A DNA stretch of 64,000 nucleotides from Leptolyngbya sp. SIOISBB. Lineage in GTDB: Bacteria > Cyanobacteriota > Cyanobacteriia > Phormidesmidales > Phormidesmidaceae. The translations under genes were made by a program, and so were the position numbers. How positions within the stretch are numbered: the first letter of the stretch is position 1; the number at the start of each line of letters is the position of its first letter. Under the pieces are notes generated by a model, which had not been told where the DNA came from, made no database searches, and was given only the letters and a program-made list of their open reading frames with translations. The DNA lies in NCBI GenBank assembly GCA_010671905.1, contig JAAHII010000001.1, forward strand, positions 6,906,026-6,970,025. Direction: 5' to 3'. Shown here piece by piece: positions 8,956 to 17,419 of the stretch.

Positions 8956-8988
8956 TGAGTAGTACTTTTATTAATTTAGTATTACTCA
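8956..8988. promoter_or_regulatory. Inverted repeat ahead of the T4SS operon
   Basis: TGAGTAGTACT (8956-8966) faces AGTATTACTCA (8978-8988) across an 11-base AT-rich gap; 10 of 11 positions pair. It shares the TGAGTAG core with the regulator's own palindrome, suggesting one protein binds both. Confidence 0.45.
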
Positions 8989-9105
8989 CTAGGGGGTGAG
9001 CGCTGAACTGGCCGTCAACTTACGGCTTTCTGGCTCAAGTGATATCTCACTCACCGTCGTTCAGGGCGTTATCTACCTACTTCGATTCGCTGTGGAGTAG
9101 GTGCT

Positions 9106-9579
9106 ATGAAAGTTTTTCTCACTCAATTGGGTCATTGGCCCACATGGTTTTGGCGTCTGCCGTTCCCAGCGCTGAGGCTGGGGCTGATCATTTTCCTGTT
9201 GCCGTTATCTTCCATTTGGCCCCAATATTCTCGTCTCCGCACTTTGAGCGGCTGGCGACGGTTCGGCATAGTGGCCGGAGTGCTACTGTTCATCGCCATC
9301 ACCAGTCATGCCAATCCCGCGATGGCACAGCTCTTCGATACCGTTGAAGACCAAGCCCAAACCCTGTTTGGTGAATACCTTGATAGCGGCATCATCGCCT
9401 TTATCTTTGGCGTGCTCCGCATCGTTATCTGGGTCTCTGCTGTGGGCTTTGTGTTCTTCGCGGTGTATCAAGCCCAACGCGGCGAACAGTGGCAGCCGCT
9501 GCTGCAAAACGCCTTCATCATTATCGCGGCAGTCGTGATTGTGGAAGGGCTAAGTCGCCTCTTCTTCGGCACCGTTTGA
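9106..9579 (+). CDS. VirB2/TrbC-like conjugative pilin
   Basis: This 157-residue protein has a long hydrophobic leader (segments at about 25-37 and 53-67) ending in an NPAMA-Q cleavage site after residue 74. The predicted mature part is 83 residues with two membrane helices (about 93-118 and 133-150) joined by a short polar loop. Long signal peptide plus a small two-helix mature protein is the signature of VirB2/TrbC pilins, which form the conjugative pilus. It is the first gene of the operon, directly ahead of VirB3- and VirB4-like genes, the normal order. Sequence identity to known pilins is not obvious by eye, so the call rests on architecture and position. Confidence 0.65.
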   Translation: MKVFLTQLGHWPTWFWRLPFPALRLGLIIFLLPLSSIWPQYSRLRTLSGWRRFGIVAGVLLFIAITSHANPAMAQLFDTVEDQAQTLFGEYLDSGIIAFIFGVLRIVIWVSAVGFVFFAVYQAQRGEQWQPLLQNAFIIIAAVVIVEGLSRLFFGTV

Positions 9580-9592
9580 GGAGGGTTCGGTT

Positions 9593-9904
9593 ATGAGTGA
9601 TGAACCCTCCCGCTTGTTTTGTCGGGTGAATCCCAGTCTGGGCAAAAACCCTTCCCTCGGCCCCATTCCCGCTAATCTGCTCGCCCCCTCCGGCGCGATT
9701 CTCGTCGGCTTCTACATCTTGATTGAAGTCTTACTAAGTCTAGGCTTTGTCCTATTTCTGTTGCTCAGTTTGTGGGGTGTTTCGACCTGGTGGGTGGTGG
9801 TCGGCGAGAAGACCTGGCGATTTACCCACAAGTTTATTCGCGTCCCGCAGTGGAAGCGGGGCCATGTGTCCTATCAGCGTCATCAGTTAAAACGTCATGA
9901 ATAA
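9593..9904 (+). CDS. VirB3/TrbD-like T4SS inner-membrane protein
   Basis: 103 residues with a short cytosolic N terminus and one or two adjacent membrane helices (about 35-75), then a basic tail (KRGHVSYQRHQLKRHE). VirB3-family proteins have this size and topology and work with the VirB4 ATPase in the inner membrane. GAGGAG lies just ahead of ATG 9593, and the stop overlaps the VirB4-like start by 8 bases, which points to tight coupling. Position between the pilin and VirB4 supports the call more than sequence does. Confidence 0.6.
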   Translation: MSDEPSRLFCRVNPSLGKNPSLGPIPANLLAPSGAILVGFYILIEVLLSLGFVLFLLLSLWGVSTWWVVVGEKTWRFTHKFIRVPQWKRGHVSYQRHQLKRHE

Positions 9905-12728
9905 ACCCCGACTGGGCACGCAACGCTATACCTTTCGCCCGTTTGAAGATGAATCGCATCTGGAATGCCTCTGCCGTTTGCAGCTGCGGGGCCGCGATGT
10001 CGGCGCGTATCTGCTCAAACAACGCAGGCAATACAGTTTGGTCTTTGGCTTTTGCAGCCCCGGCGTTCACACCCTGTTGCCTGCTGGGCAGGCTGAGCAG
10101 ACCCTGAAGCGCCTGGAAGAAGGACTGAAAGGCTTTCGACCGGGAGATCGCCTACGGATTCATCTGCGCTCGTTTGGCGGCGATCGCGATCGACAACAGG
10201 CATTAGAGTCCCAGATTCAGGGATCTGGTCAGCTAGAAAGTCAGTTCCTCCTGCTGGCGCAACAGCGAGCCACTCGTGAACTCACCGAATCTCAGCAGCG
10301 CCAACCCAAGCAGCTCTATCTGTTTGCCACGACGCCACTGGAGGCCGGGGAAGAAAAGCGAGCTGACTTCACGGAGAAGCTGCTGGCCTGGGTCGTCGCT
10401 CAGTATGACGCTTTCAAAGGTCTGAAAGAGCAGCAGGAACAGCAATCCTACATACAATTGTTGACCCACGGCTTTACCGAAGGGTATCTGCACTGGGAGC
10501 AGCAACTGAATGACCGCATGGGTTTGCAGGTGACGCCGATGGGTGTCGAGCAACTGTGGCAATACCTCTGGAGTCAGTTCAATTCCACCACCGCTCCTCC
10601 GGTACCGCAATGTCTAGAGCTAAGTGACGCTGAGGGGAAAGCGGAACTCTCGGAAACGATCCACGAGCCTCTGCACACGGTTTCACGGTTGATTCGTGGC
10701 GAGCAGGGGCAGCCGCGCTCTCCCCAAGCCGACCGGCAGTGGGTGCAGGTCAATCAGAAGTTTGTGGGCGCGGTGGTGCTGGAGTCGAAACCCGCTGGCT
10801 TCACTACACCGGAGCACCAACTGTACTATCTGTGGCGAGCGCTGTCGCAATTTCCCGACTGTGAGTTTGTCTGTGAGCTGGCCGCAGCGGAGCGCCTGAT
10901 GACGCGGGTGACGCTGCAACGGCTGACCAAGCAAAGCGTCACCGCCACCTTTCGCGCCAACCTGCTGCGCGATGTGGATGTCGCTTCCCAGATGCGGCTG
11001 AAGCAAGGCGTCGAGGCCCAAGAAAAAATCTATGAAGGAGCACTGCCGATTTGGGTCAGCGTGGTGGCGCTGATTCACCGCGACAGCCCCGAATCCCTGG
11101 CCGAAGCCTGCCAGAAACTGACCCATGCCTTTCATCAGGGCGATTTTATTCGGGAGACGGAAATCGCTTGGCAGTTGTGGCTTCGCTCACTGCCCATCGT
11201 TGCCGGTTGGCTGTTGGAGGACGGTCGCAAACAGCTGTATCTGACCAATGAAGCACCGGGGTTAATGCCAGTCTCTTGTACCCGAACGATTGATCTTCGC
11301 GGCATTGAGCTGATTACGCGAGCGGGGCAGATGCCGGTTTACCTTGACTTTGTCCATCAGCATCGCGGGATGTTGATTTTTGGCGAAACTCGCAGCGGCA
11401 AATCGGTGCTGGCGTCAGAGATCTTCGTGTGGGCGATCGCCAACGGCATGAATGTCATTTCTCTCGATTACCCAAAGCCCGATGGCACCACCACCTACAC
11501 CGATTTGGTGAAGTTCTTCGGCGACCAGGGAGCGTATTTCGACATCGGCTCTGAGAGCAACAACCTGTTTCAGATTCCTGACTTGCGGGGCCTGCCAGAG
11601 ACGCAACGGCAGGAATGGCTGGATGACTATAAGGAGTTTCTGGTCAAAGCCCTGGACACGATGGTGATGGGGACGGAGACGGATAACCAGTTGGGCAAAC
11701 GGGTGCATACCGTGCTCTGGCAGGCCCTGGCCGCGTTCTTCGAGTCGCCCAAATTGTTAGCTCGCTATGAGGCCGCGTTTGAGGGCGGCTTTGGCAGTGC
11801 TGCCTGGCAGCGAATGCCGACGCTGGTGGACTTTGTGGAGATTGTGGCTCAGCTCGATTTGGAGGTGGAATCAGCCCTACTGAATGAAGCCGTGGCCACC
11901 ATTCTGCTGGAGCTGCGGGGCTGGCTATCGAGCCGTGTCGGTCGGGCCATTTCTCAACCATCGACTATTCGCACCGATGCTCGCTTGACCGTCTTTGCCC
12001 TGCGGAATGTGGGGGACAACATCGAAGCGGCGGTGTTAGCGCTTTCGGCTCAGTCGATGGCGTTCCGGCGAGCGCTGGAAGTCTCCGATTCGCTGCTGGC
12101 GATCGATGAAAGCCCGATTCTGTTCAAGTACAACGGCATTGCTCAGATCATTGGCCAGGTCTGTGCCAACGGGGCAAAGTCCGGCATCCGTCCGCTGATT
12201 ATTGGTCAAGATCCGGACACCATTGCGCAATCTGTGGCCGGTTCCCAGATTCTGCAAAACCTGAACACCCGCTTCATTGGGGCGATTCAGCCCAATGCTT
12301 TGCCGTCCTACCAGCGATTGTTTGGCTATAACCCGGAAGTGCTGCGGCCCAATACCGATGAATCCTTTCGCATTACGCCGGGTCGCTTGTGTTCCCATTG
12401 GCTAGTGGATGCAGACTCCCGGTTGACGCCCTGTTCCCACTATCCGTCACCGGAACTGCTGGGAGCAGTGGCCAACAATCCCAAAGAGCAAGCGGCCCGT
12501 CGTCGGGTGCTGGCCCAGCAGCCCAATAAGTTTGCGGGCTACAGCGCCTTTGCCAAAGCCTACGTCCAAGCGTTGCAGAATGGTCAATTGCTGGATGAGA
12601 TTGCGCTTGACGGACCATCCCTAGGTGAGTTTGAACCGCTTACGCAATTATCTGAAACGGCAGACGAATCCATCCCGGTGCATCAAAACGGCCATGCCCA
12701 TTCTGCTTACTCTCGGAGGTCATCATGA
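9897..12728 (+). CDS. VirB4/TrbE-like conjugation ATPase
   Basis: This 943-residue ATPase powers type IV secretion. The N-terminal half (to about 450) is the VirB4 accessory region. The P-loop GETRSGKS is at 496-503, preceded by HRGMLIF, and a Walker B-type LLAIDESP lies near 735. The C terminus includes an RHS-like segment and the NLNTRFIGAIQPNALPSY stretch typical of arginine-finger regions in this family. Length agrees with VirB4, TrbE and TraC proteins. It overlaps the previous gene by 8 bases and the next by an ATGA junction. The gene appears intact. Since VirB11 is not visible, this and the coupling protein may be the only secretion ATPases. Confidence 0.85.
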   Translation: MNKPRLGTQRYTFRPFEDESHLECLCRLQLRGRDVGAYLLKQRRQYSLVFGFCSPGVHTLLPAGQAEQTLKRLEEGLKGFRPGDRLRIHLRSFGGDRDRQQALESQIQGSGQLESQFLLLAQQRATRELTESQQRQPKQLYLFATTPLEAGEEKRADFTEKLLAWVVAQYDAFKGLKEQQEQQSYIQLLTHGFTEGYLHWEQQLNDRMGLQVTPMGVEQLWQYLWSQFNSTTAPPVPQCLELSDAEGKAELSETIHEPLHTVSRLIRGEQGQPRSPQADRQWVQVNQKFVGAVVLESKPAGFTTPEHQLYYLWRALSQFPDCEFVCELAAAERLMTRVTLQRLTKQSVTATFRANLLRDVDVASQMRLKQGVEAQEKIYEGALPIWVSVVALIHRDSPESLAEACQKLTHAFHQGDFIRETEIAWQLWLRSLPIVAGWLLEDGRKQLYLTNEAPGLMPVSCTRTIDLRGIELITRAGQMPVYLDFVHQHRGMLIFGETRSGKSVLASEIFVWAIANGMNVISLDYPKPDGTTTYTDLVKFFGDQGAYFDIGSESNNLFQIPDLRGLPETQRQEWLDDYKEFLVKALDTMVMGTETDNQLGKRVHTVLWQALAAFFESPKLLARYEAAFEGGFGSAAWQRMPTLVDFVEIVAQLDLEVESALLNEAVATILLELRGWLSSRVGRAISQPSTIRTDARLTVFALRNVGDNIEAAVLALSAQSMAFRRALEVSDSLLAIDESPILFKYNGIAQIIGQVCANGAKSGIRPLIIGQDPDTIAQSVAGSQILQNLNTRFIGAIQPNALPSYQRLFGYNPEVLRPNTDESFRITPGRLCSHWLVDADSRLTPCSHYPSPELLGAVANNPKEQAARRRVLAQQPNKFAGYSAFAKAYVQALQNGQLLDEIALDGPSLGEFEPLTQLSETADESIPVHQNGHAHSAYSRRSS

Positions 12729-13534
12729 CTCGTAAAACTTGTCGTCGAACACGCTTCGCCGTCTTACTAAGTGCCAGCATCGGACTCGGTTTCTTGGGTA
12801 TCAGCACTGCTACGGCGTCTTTGTTGCCTGGTGGTTGGGGCGATGCGGTGCCAGAGCTGTCTCTCGAAAGTTGGCAAAATCCCTTGGAAGATGTCTTGGC
12901 CCAGATCGAACAGACGACGACTCTCGCTGAAGAGACCTTGCAACAGGCATTGGGGGAACAGTGGGCGCAGCTGCAAGATTGGCTCAGTGCCCAACTCCCA
13001 GAACCGTTCCAGGTGCGAGAGGGTGAAGTAGCAGGCACCGCCAATATCCTAACCACCGACCCCACCGCGCAACAGCAAGAACTCGCCAACCTCTACGACC
13101 AAGTTATCGCCCGCACGATGGCGGCTCCCTGGCTGGGAGAACAGGGGCAGGAGCGCTTGGCAATAGAAGCCGAGCAAACCACCGCCGTTCTGGAATCCAG
13201 TCAGGCCACGGTTCAAGACGTCCAGTCCATGGCCGAGACGGCCCAGGGATTGACAGTGACCCAAGATGTCATGAAGCAGAACGCGCAAATCGAGGCGGCG
13301 GTCGCGGCCCTGCTGCATGAGCAAACTCAACTCACCGCTGAGAATCAAACGTCGCTGGAACAACTGCAGCAGCTGCAGGCCATGTTGGCTCAGCTATCTG
13401 CCAACACCAGTGCGGGCATTGATGCGGCGAATCGCCGCGAACAGGTGGAACGCCAAATTTCGATTTCCGGTTCGGCTGCCGCACCGCTCTACATTCCGGG
13501 TGCTCTAGGCACAGATAGCGCCCCAACGGATTGA
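12725..13534 (+). CDS. VirB5/TrbJ-like periplasmic T4SS protein
   Basis: 269 residues. A Sec signal peptide (basic RKTCRRTR, hydrophobic core about 13-30) is followed by a mature protein that is almost entirely helical and glutamine-rich, with heptad-like segments at about 55-75 and 190-240. VirB5/TrbJ proteins are secreted, coiled-coil, pilus-associated adhesins at this operon position, between VirB4 and VirB6. Translation is coupled to the VirB4 gene through ATGA. The call rests on context and architecture, since VirB5 sequences are poorly conserved. Confidence 0.55.
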   Translation: MTRKTCRRTRFAVLLSASIGLGFLGISTATASLLPGGWGDAVPELSLESWQNPLEDVLAQIEQTTTLAEETLQQALGEQWAQLQDWLSAQLPEPFQVREGEVAGTANILTTDPTAQQQELANLYDQVIARTMAAPWLGEQGQERLAIEAEQTTAVLESSQATVQDVQSMAETAQGLTVTQDVMKQNAQIEAAVAALLHEQTQLTAENQTSLEQLQQLQAMLAQLSANTSAGIDAANRREQVERQISISGSAAAPLYIPGALGTDSAPTD

Positions 13535-13538
13535 GGCC

Positions 13539-14660
13539 ATGATCGTCATGCTGTATTCACACTTCGGATCGATATCTCTCGCCCAAATTACCGGCGGACT
13601 TGGCATTCTGGACGACAGCGTCCAACAGCTTGAGGCGGTGCAGCAAGCCTGGGATGCCCGCTGGGAGGACATCTTTAGTGACACCAGCGGTCTGTATCTG
13701 GGTATCAATCAGTTTGCCTCGATTATTCTGGTGGGCGCGTTTCTCTTCTTCGCGGTGGGCTGGGTCAAGGAAGCCCTGGAGCGCGGCATGTTTCCGGCTT
13801 TGCCCAACGTGATTTGGGTGCTGACCATTGCCGCCTTGCTCTTTAACAACGGCGCAATGCTCGGTTCCGCCACGTTAGGTATTCGCAACCTGATCAACAG
13901 CCAAACACAAACCGTCTTGCAGGTGCAAGTGGGCGAAATCTCGATGATAGAAGCCCTCAATGATGTCATCGTTTCCCAGCAGGCGAAAGCCTTAATCCAG
14001 CAGGAATACGCCAGCTGCGATGCCCAAACCGGACAGGCTCAAGTGGACTGCTTCCGGCAGGCAGGAGAACGGGCGCAGCAGGTGCTGGAAGAGGAGTATC
14101 GGGCTCGGGGCTTCTGGACGGCGGGTCTGGAGCGGCTGTGGGATCGGGTGCAGCAAATTACTCAAGTGGTCGAGGAGACCTACAGCAGCGGGGACGCGCC
14201 TATTGCCGGGAATCCACTGGGTGACATTCTCGTCGGCACGGTCTTGCAAACCGGCAGTCAAGCGCTGGCAGAGCAATTTCTCAAGGGCTGGCAGTGGGCG
14301 TTCGCCAATTTGCTGGAGATGGCCATGCTGCTAACAGGGCTGATTGGCCCGATTGCCGTGGCGGGTTCCGTGATTCCGCTCCAGGGACGACCGCTGTGGG
14401 CTTGGCTGGTGGGCTTCTTCAGCCTGGGCATGGCCAAGTTTTCCTACAACGTCATCGTCGGTCTGGCCGCGACAGTCGTCGTAGCTGCCGATGCCCAAGC
14501 CGCCGGGGATTTTGGCTTTCTGCTGCTCATTAGCGTGCTGGCTCCCATCCTGGCGCTGGCCATTGCTGGGGGAGCCGGGATGGCGGTCTTCCGGGGCGTC
14601 TCTGGCGGCGTCACCCGCCTGATTGCCGTGGGTACGACCGCATTGCCGATTCCGAGGTAA
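13539..14660 (+). CDS. VirB6/TrbL-like polytopic T4SS protein
   Basis: 373 residues with hydrophobic segments near 55-80, 88-105, 255-280, 285-310, 325-350 and 350-365, and a periplasmic-type loop (about 120-240) holding a C-x-n-C pair (SCDAQ and DCFRQ). VirB6/TrbL proteins are polytopic, contact the substrate DNA during transfer and have this size. It lies 4 bases after the VirB5-like gene and 3 bases before the VirB8-like gene. The glycine/alanine-rich end (AIAGGAGMAVFRGVSGG) is usual for the family. Confidence 0.65.
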   Translation: MIVMLYSHFGSISLAQITGGLGILDDSVQQLEAVQQAWDARWEDIFSDTSGLYLGINQFASIILVGAFLFFAVGWVKEALERGMFPALPNVIWVLTIAALLFNNGAMLGSATLGIRNLINSQTQTVLQVQVGEISMIEALNDVIVSQQAKALIQQEYASCDAQTGQAQVDCFRQAGERAQQVLEEEYRARGFWTAGLERLWDRVQQITQVVEETYSSGDAPIAGNPLGDILVGTVLQTGSQALAEQFLKGWQWAFANLLEMAMLLTGLIGPIAVAGSVIPLQGRPLWAWLVGFFSLGMAKFSYNVIVGLAATVVVAADAQAAGDFGFLLLISVLAPILALAIAGGAGMAVFRGVSGGVTRLIAVGTTALPIPR

Positions 14661-14663
14661 GTC

Positions 14664-15410
14664 ATGGAACTGTTTAAGCTCACACGGAAAACCAAGCTGC
14701 CTCAGGTGCGCTCCAGTGACATTCTGCCGCTGGCGTTTGCGGGGTTGGCGATCGGAGCATTTTTACTATCCGTTGCCTTCCTCTGGTTAGCGGCCTCCTT
14801 GGCACGGGTGGCGAATCAGGAACCCCCGACGTTGGTGCAGCAGGTGGATGGCCGCACGTTGACGGTGCGGCCTGCTGACTATCGTTACCGCGAACCCGAG
14901 GTGATTCGGCAAGCGGTCTCGGATTGGGCAGTGATGACCTTCACCTGGGGGCAACTGCCAGGGGAAAACCAAAAATCGATTGATGAAGGCGTGAAGGTGA
15001 CCGGGGGCGATCTCGTATCCACGGCAGCCTGGGAAGCCTCGTTTCTGCTTGCGCCAGACTTTCGCGATGCCTTTTTAGAGACTTTGGCTGCTGAGGTGAT
15101 TCCACCGGGCGTTTTTGAAGGCAAAGTCTCAGCAGTCTTAATCCCGCAGCACATTTCACCGCCGCAGGCCCTGGGCGAAGGCCGCTGGCAAGTCGATCTG
15201 GTCGCCACCCGTATCCTCTTTGCCGCCAGCAATCCTTCGGGGACGACGGTGTCCTTTAACCGTCGCCTGACGGTACGCGCCGTCGATCCGCCTAGTAATC
15301 CCTTGCGGAATGATGCCTCGGAGGAGCAAACCGTGGCCTATCGCCTGTTAGAGAGCGGCATCCAGATTGAAGCGATTCGTCCCATTCAACCGGAGGAGTT
15401 AGCCGAATGA
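14664..15410 (+). CDS. VirB8/TraE-like T4SS assembly protein
   Basis: 248 residues with a short basic cytosolic N terminus, one membrane helix at about 25-50, and a periplasmic alpha/beta domain starting near 60. Topology and length fit VirB8 or the F-type TraE protein, which nucleate the inner-membrane complex. Features such as the DWAVMTFTWG segment and the final NRRLTVRAVDP strand fit the NTF2-like VirB8 fold. It precedes a VirB10-like gene and overlaps it by ATGA. Confidence 0.6.
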   Translation: MELFKLTRKTKLPQVRSSDILPLAFAGLAIGAFLLSVAFLWLAASLARVANQEPPTLVQQVDGRTLTVRPADYRYREPEVIRQAVSDWAVMTFTWGQLPGENQKSIDEGVKVTGGDLVSTAAWEASFLLAPDFRDAFLETLAAEVIPPGVFEGKVSAVLIPQHISPPQALGEGRWQVDLVATRILFAASNPSGTTVSFNRRLTVRAVDPPSNPLRNDASEEQTVAYRLLESGIQIEAIRPIQPEELAE

Positions 15411-16987
15411 GTCAACAGCATCCCACTGAACCCAACTTAGAAAGTCTGCGGGAGATGACCGGTGCGCCTGATATATCGGAGCCGCTGGTCAGCGCAGCGG
15501 ACTTTGACACGGAGCCTATCCAGTCGGCACGGCCCTTGTGGAAGTTGCCGATTCCGAAACTTGTGCTGATCGGGTTAGCGCTCCTCCCGGTGTTTGCCTT
15601 GGCGGGGCTTTTTATCGCCGGAGGACGTCAGACCCAACAGGCTGCTCCTCTGGGCACCCCTGGCGATGAGGATGCAGGCGAGGCTGAGGGTAATAGTGCT
15701 GAAACGGAACTGGAACAAGCGCAAGCCGAGATTGCTACTCTGAAGGCGCAAATGGCCTTAGAAGATCAAGGGCAACTGGAACCAGCGTTTTCTTCCTCGC
15801 CGCAAGTGCCTGACTCGTCTCAGGAAACGCCAGTGCCTATGCCTTCCTCGGCAACGGTGTCACCACCCCGGACTCGATCAGCGGCGACATCAGCGGTTCG
15901 ATCTGCGCCTCGAACGATTACGACGACTCCACGGTCTCCTGCCATTACCGCAGCCCCGCAGCCGGAAATTGCCGTGAATCCAGCGGAGCGGTGGCGCGAA
16001 CTGGCTCAACTGGGCAGTTATGGCAATGTGATACCGACGGAGAGCAATGAAGCATCAGGGAGTATAACGACAATCGCGAATCAGGCTGAGTTCACCGATC
16101 GACCCATTTCGCCCGCGATCGCTCAGACTTCTTCCCTTCCAGCATCTCCTCAAATCACGGCGCATCAAGCCAGTGCCCCTGAAGCGTCGTTGTCAGCAAT
16201 CCAACCCAACTTCTCTACCGCCGAGAGTCCAAATTTCGAGCTTTCAACGGATACCCTGCCGCCAATGACGATGGCGCTCGAACCATCTCTTGCTGAGGCA
16301 CCGGCCATCTTAGCGGCAGCCGAGGCGCGAATTCTGCAAACGACTACCTCACCATCTGTGTTGGTTGTAGGCACCCAGTCAGCGGCAGAGCTGGCTACAC
16401 CGGTGGTGCTAGAAGCAGCAGTTGCCGACAGCCATTATCGTGTCGTTTTGTCTGAACCCCTCAAAGATCATCAAGGACAGGTCGCGATTCCTGCCGGGGG
16501 CGAACTCCTGGTGCAGGTGGATGCGGTGTCTGAGAGTGGTCTGGTGCAGCTCTCGGCGGTGCAAGCGGTTTGGGAAGAACAGGGCTGGCAGCGGGAACTG
16601 CAATTGCCAGCAGGTTTTGTGCAGGTGCGGGGCGTTGCAGGCACACCACTGATTGCCGATCAGTATCGCGACGTGGGGCCAGAGATGGCGGCGATGGATG
16701 CCGGACAGGTCGCGATCGGGGCGGTGCGTCGAGCCAGCGAACTCTACAACCGCACCGATACTCGCGTCGAAACTGGCAATGGTTCCACCGTGGTAACGGA
16801 GTCCAATTCTGAGCCCAATCTGCTGGCAGGGCTGCTGGAAGGGGGCACCGAGGTTCTCCTGGACACGCTATCGGAGCGCAATCAACAGGCCATGGAGGAA
16901 TTGGCTGAGTGGCCTCGCATTGCATACATCGAAGCCGGTCGCCCGGTGCAGATTTTTATTAACCAAACGGTGCAGATGCCGATTTAA
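15407..16987 (+). CDS. VirB10/TraB-like T4SS core protein
   Basis: 526 residues. A cytosolic N terminus of about 48 residues is followed by a membrane helix (about 51-72), a helical segment (ELEQAQAEIATLKAQMALED), a long Pro/Ser/Thr-rich periplasmic linker (about 125-330), and a C-terminal beta-rich domain from about 340 with the motif VAIPAGGELLVQVDAV, as in the TrbI/VirB10 barrel. VirB10 spans the envelope and transmits energy to the outer-membrane channel. Length and domain order match the family. The C terminus ends in VQIFINQTVQMPI, and similar IFVNKDVVF-like ends occur in VirB10 proteins. Confidence 0.75.
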   Translation: MSQQHPTEPNLESLREMTGAPDISEPLVSAADFDTEPIQSARPLWKLPIPKLVLIGLALLPVFALAGLFIAGGRQTQQAAPLGTPGDEDAGEAEGNSAETELEQAQAEIATLKAQMALEDQGQLEPAFSSSPQVPDSSQETPVPMPSSATVSPPRTRSAATSAVRSAPRTITTTPRSPAITAAPQPEIAVNPAERWRELAQLGSYGNVIPTESNEASGSITTIANQAEFTDRPISPAIAQTSSLPASPQITAHQASAPEASLSAIQPNFSTAESPNFELSTDTLPPMTMALEPSLAEAPAILAAAEARILQTTTSPSVLVVGTQSAAELATPVVLEAAVADSHYRVVLSEPLKDHQGQVAIPAGGELLVQVDAVSESGLVQLSAVQAVWEEQGWQRELQLPAGFVQVRGVAGTPLIADQYRDVGPEMAAMDAGQVAIGAVRRASELYNRTDTRVETGNGSTVVTESNSEPNLLAGLLEGGTEVLLDTLSERNQQAMEELAEWPRIAYIEAGRPVQIFINQTVQMPI

Positions 16988-17419
16988 CTCCCTATCGATT
17001 GAGAGGTGTTCACATGGTTCGAAGATGGATGGTTGTGAGCTTAGTCGTGCCCCTTTGGAGCTTCACGTTGCCGAGTTGGGGACAAGGCACTCGCACCGTT
17101 TCGACGGCAGCAGCACGCGGTGACGCGAATCTGATCACGGTAGAGTTATACCCTGGCCACGGGGTCACCCTCAATTTTCGGCTCACCGAGGCTTTTGTGC
17201 GCCGGGCCTGGTTAGATGATCCGTCTCAAGTCACTCTGGATTTTGATGATGGGCGCTGCATCATGACTGTGGACGAGTGTGCGGCTACGGTGATTCATCT
17301 GCGCCGCATTCATCCTCTGACGTTTCCGGGTCTTCCTGCCACAGTCACCACCACGCTGACGGTGGTCACGGATACTGAGGTGTATGCTTTCCAACTGGCC
17401 TTTCCCGACTCAGGCTTCC

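Larger units (their letters stand above)
8645..9105. other. Intergenic control region between regulator and T4SS operon
   Basis: About 460 bases without a convincing gene; the short open frames here have no ribosome-binding site. It holds the 8662-8676 palindrome and the 8956-8988 inverted repeat. Between them is AT-rich sequence (about 8900-8985) that should contain the operon promoter. The last 100 bases carry only the ribosome-binding site of the VirB2-like gene. Confidence 0.5.

Noticed and set aside
10683-11135. Minus-strand open frames across the VirB4-like gene
   Set aside because: Shadows of a well-supported 943-codon gene; no ribosome-binding site and no sensible protein pattern.
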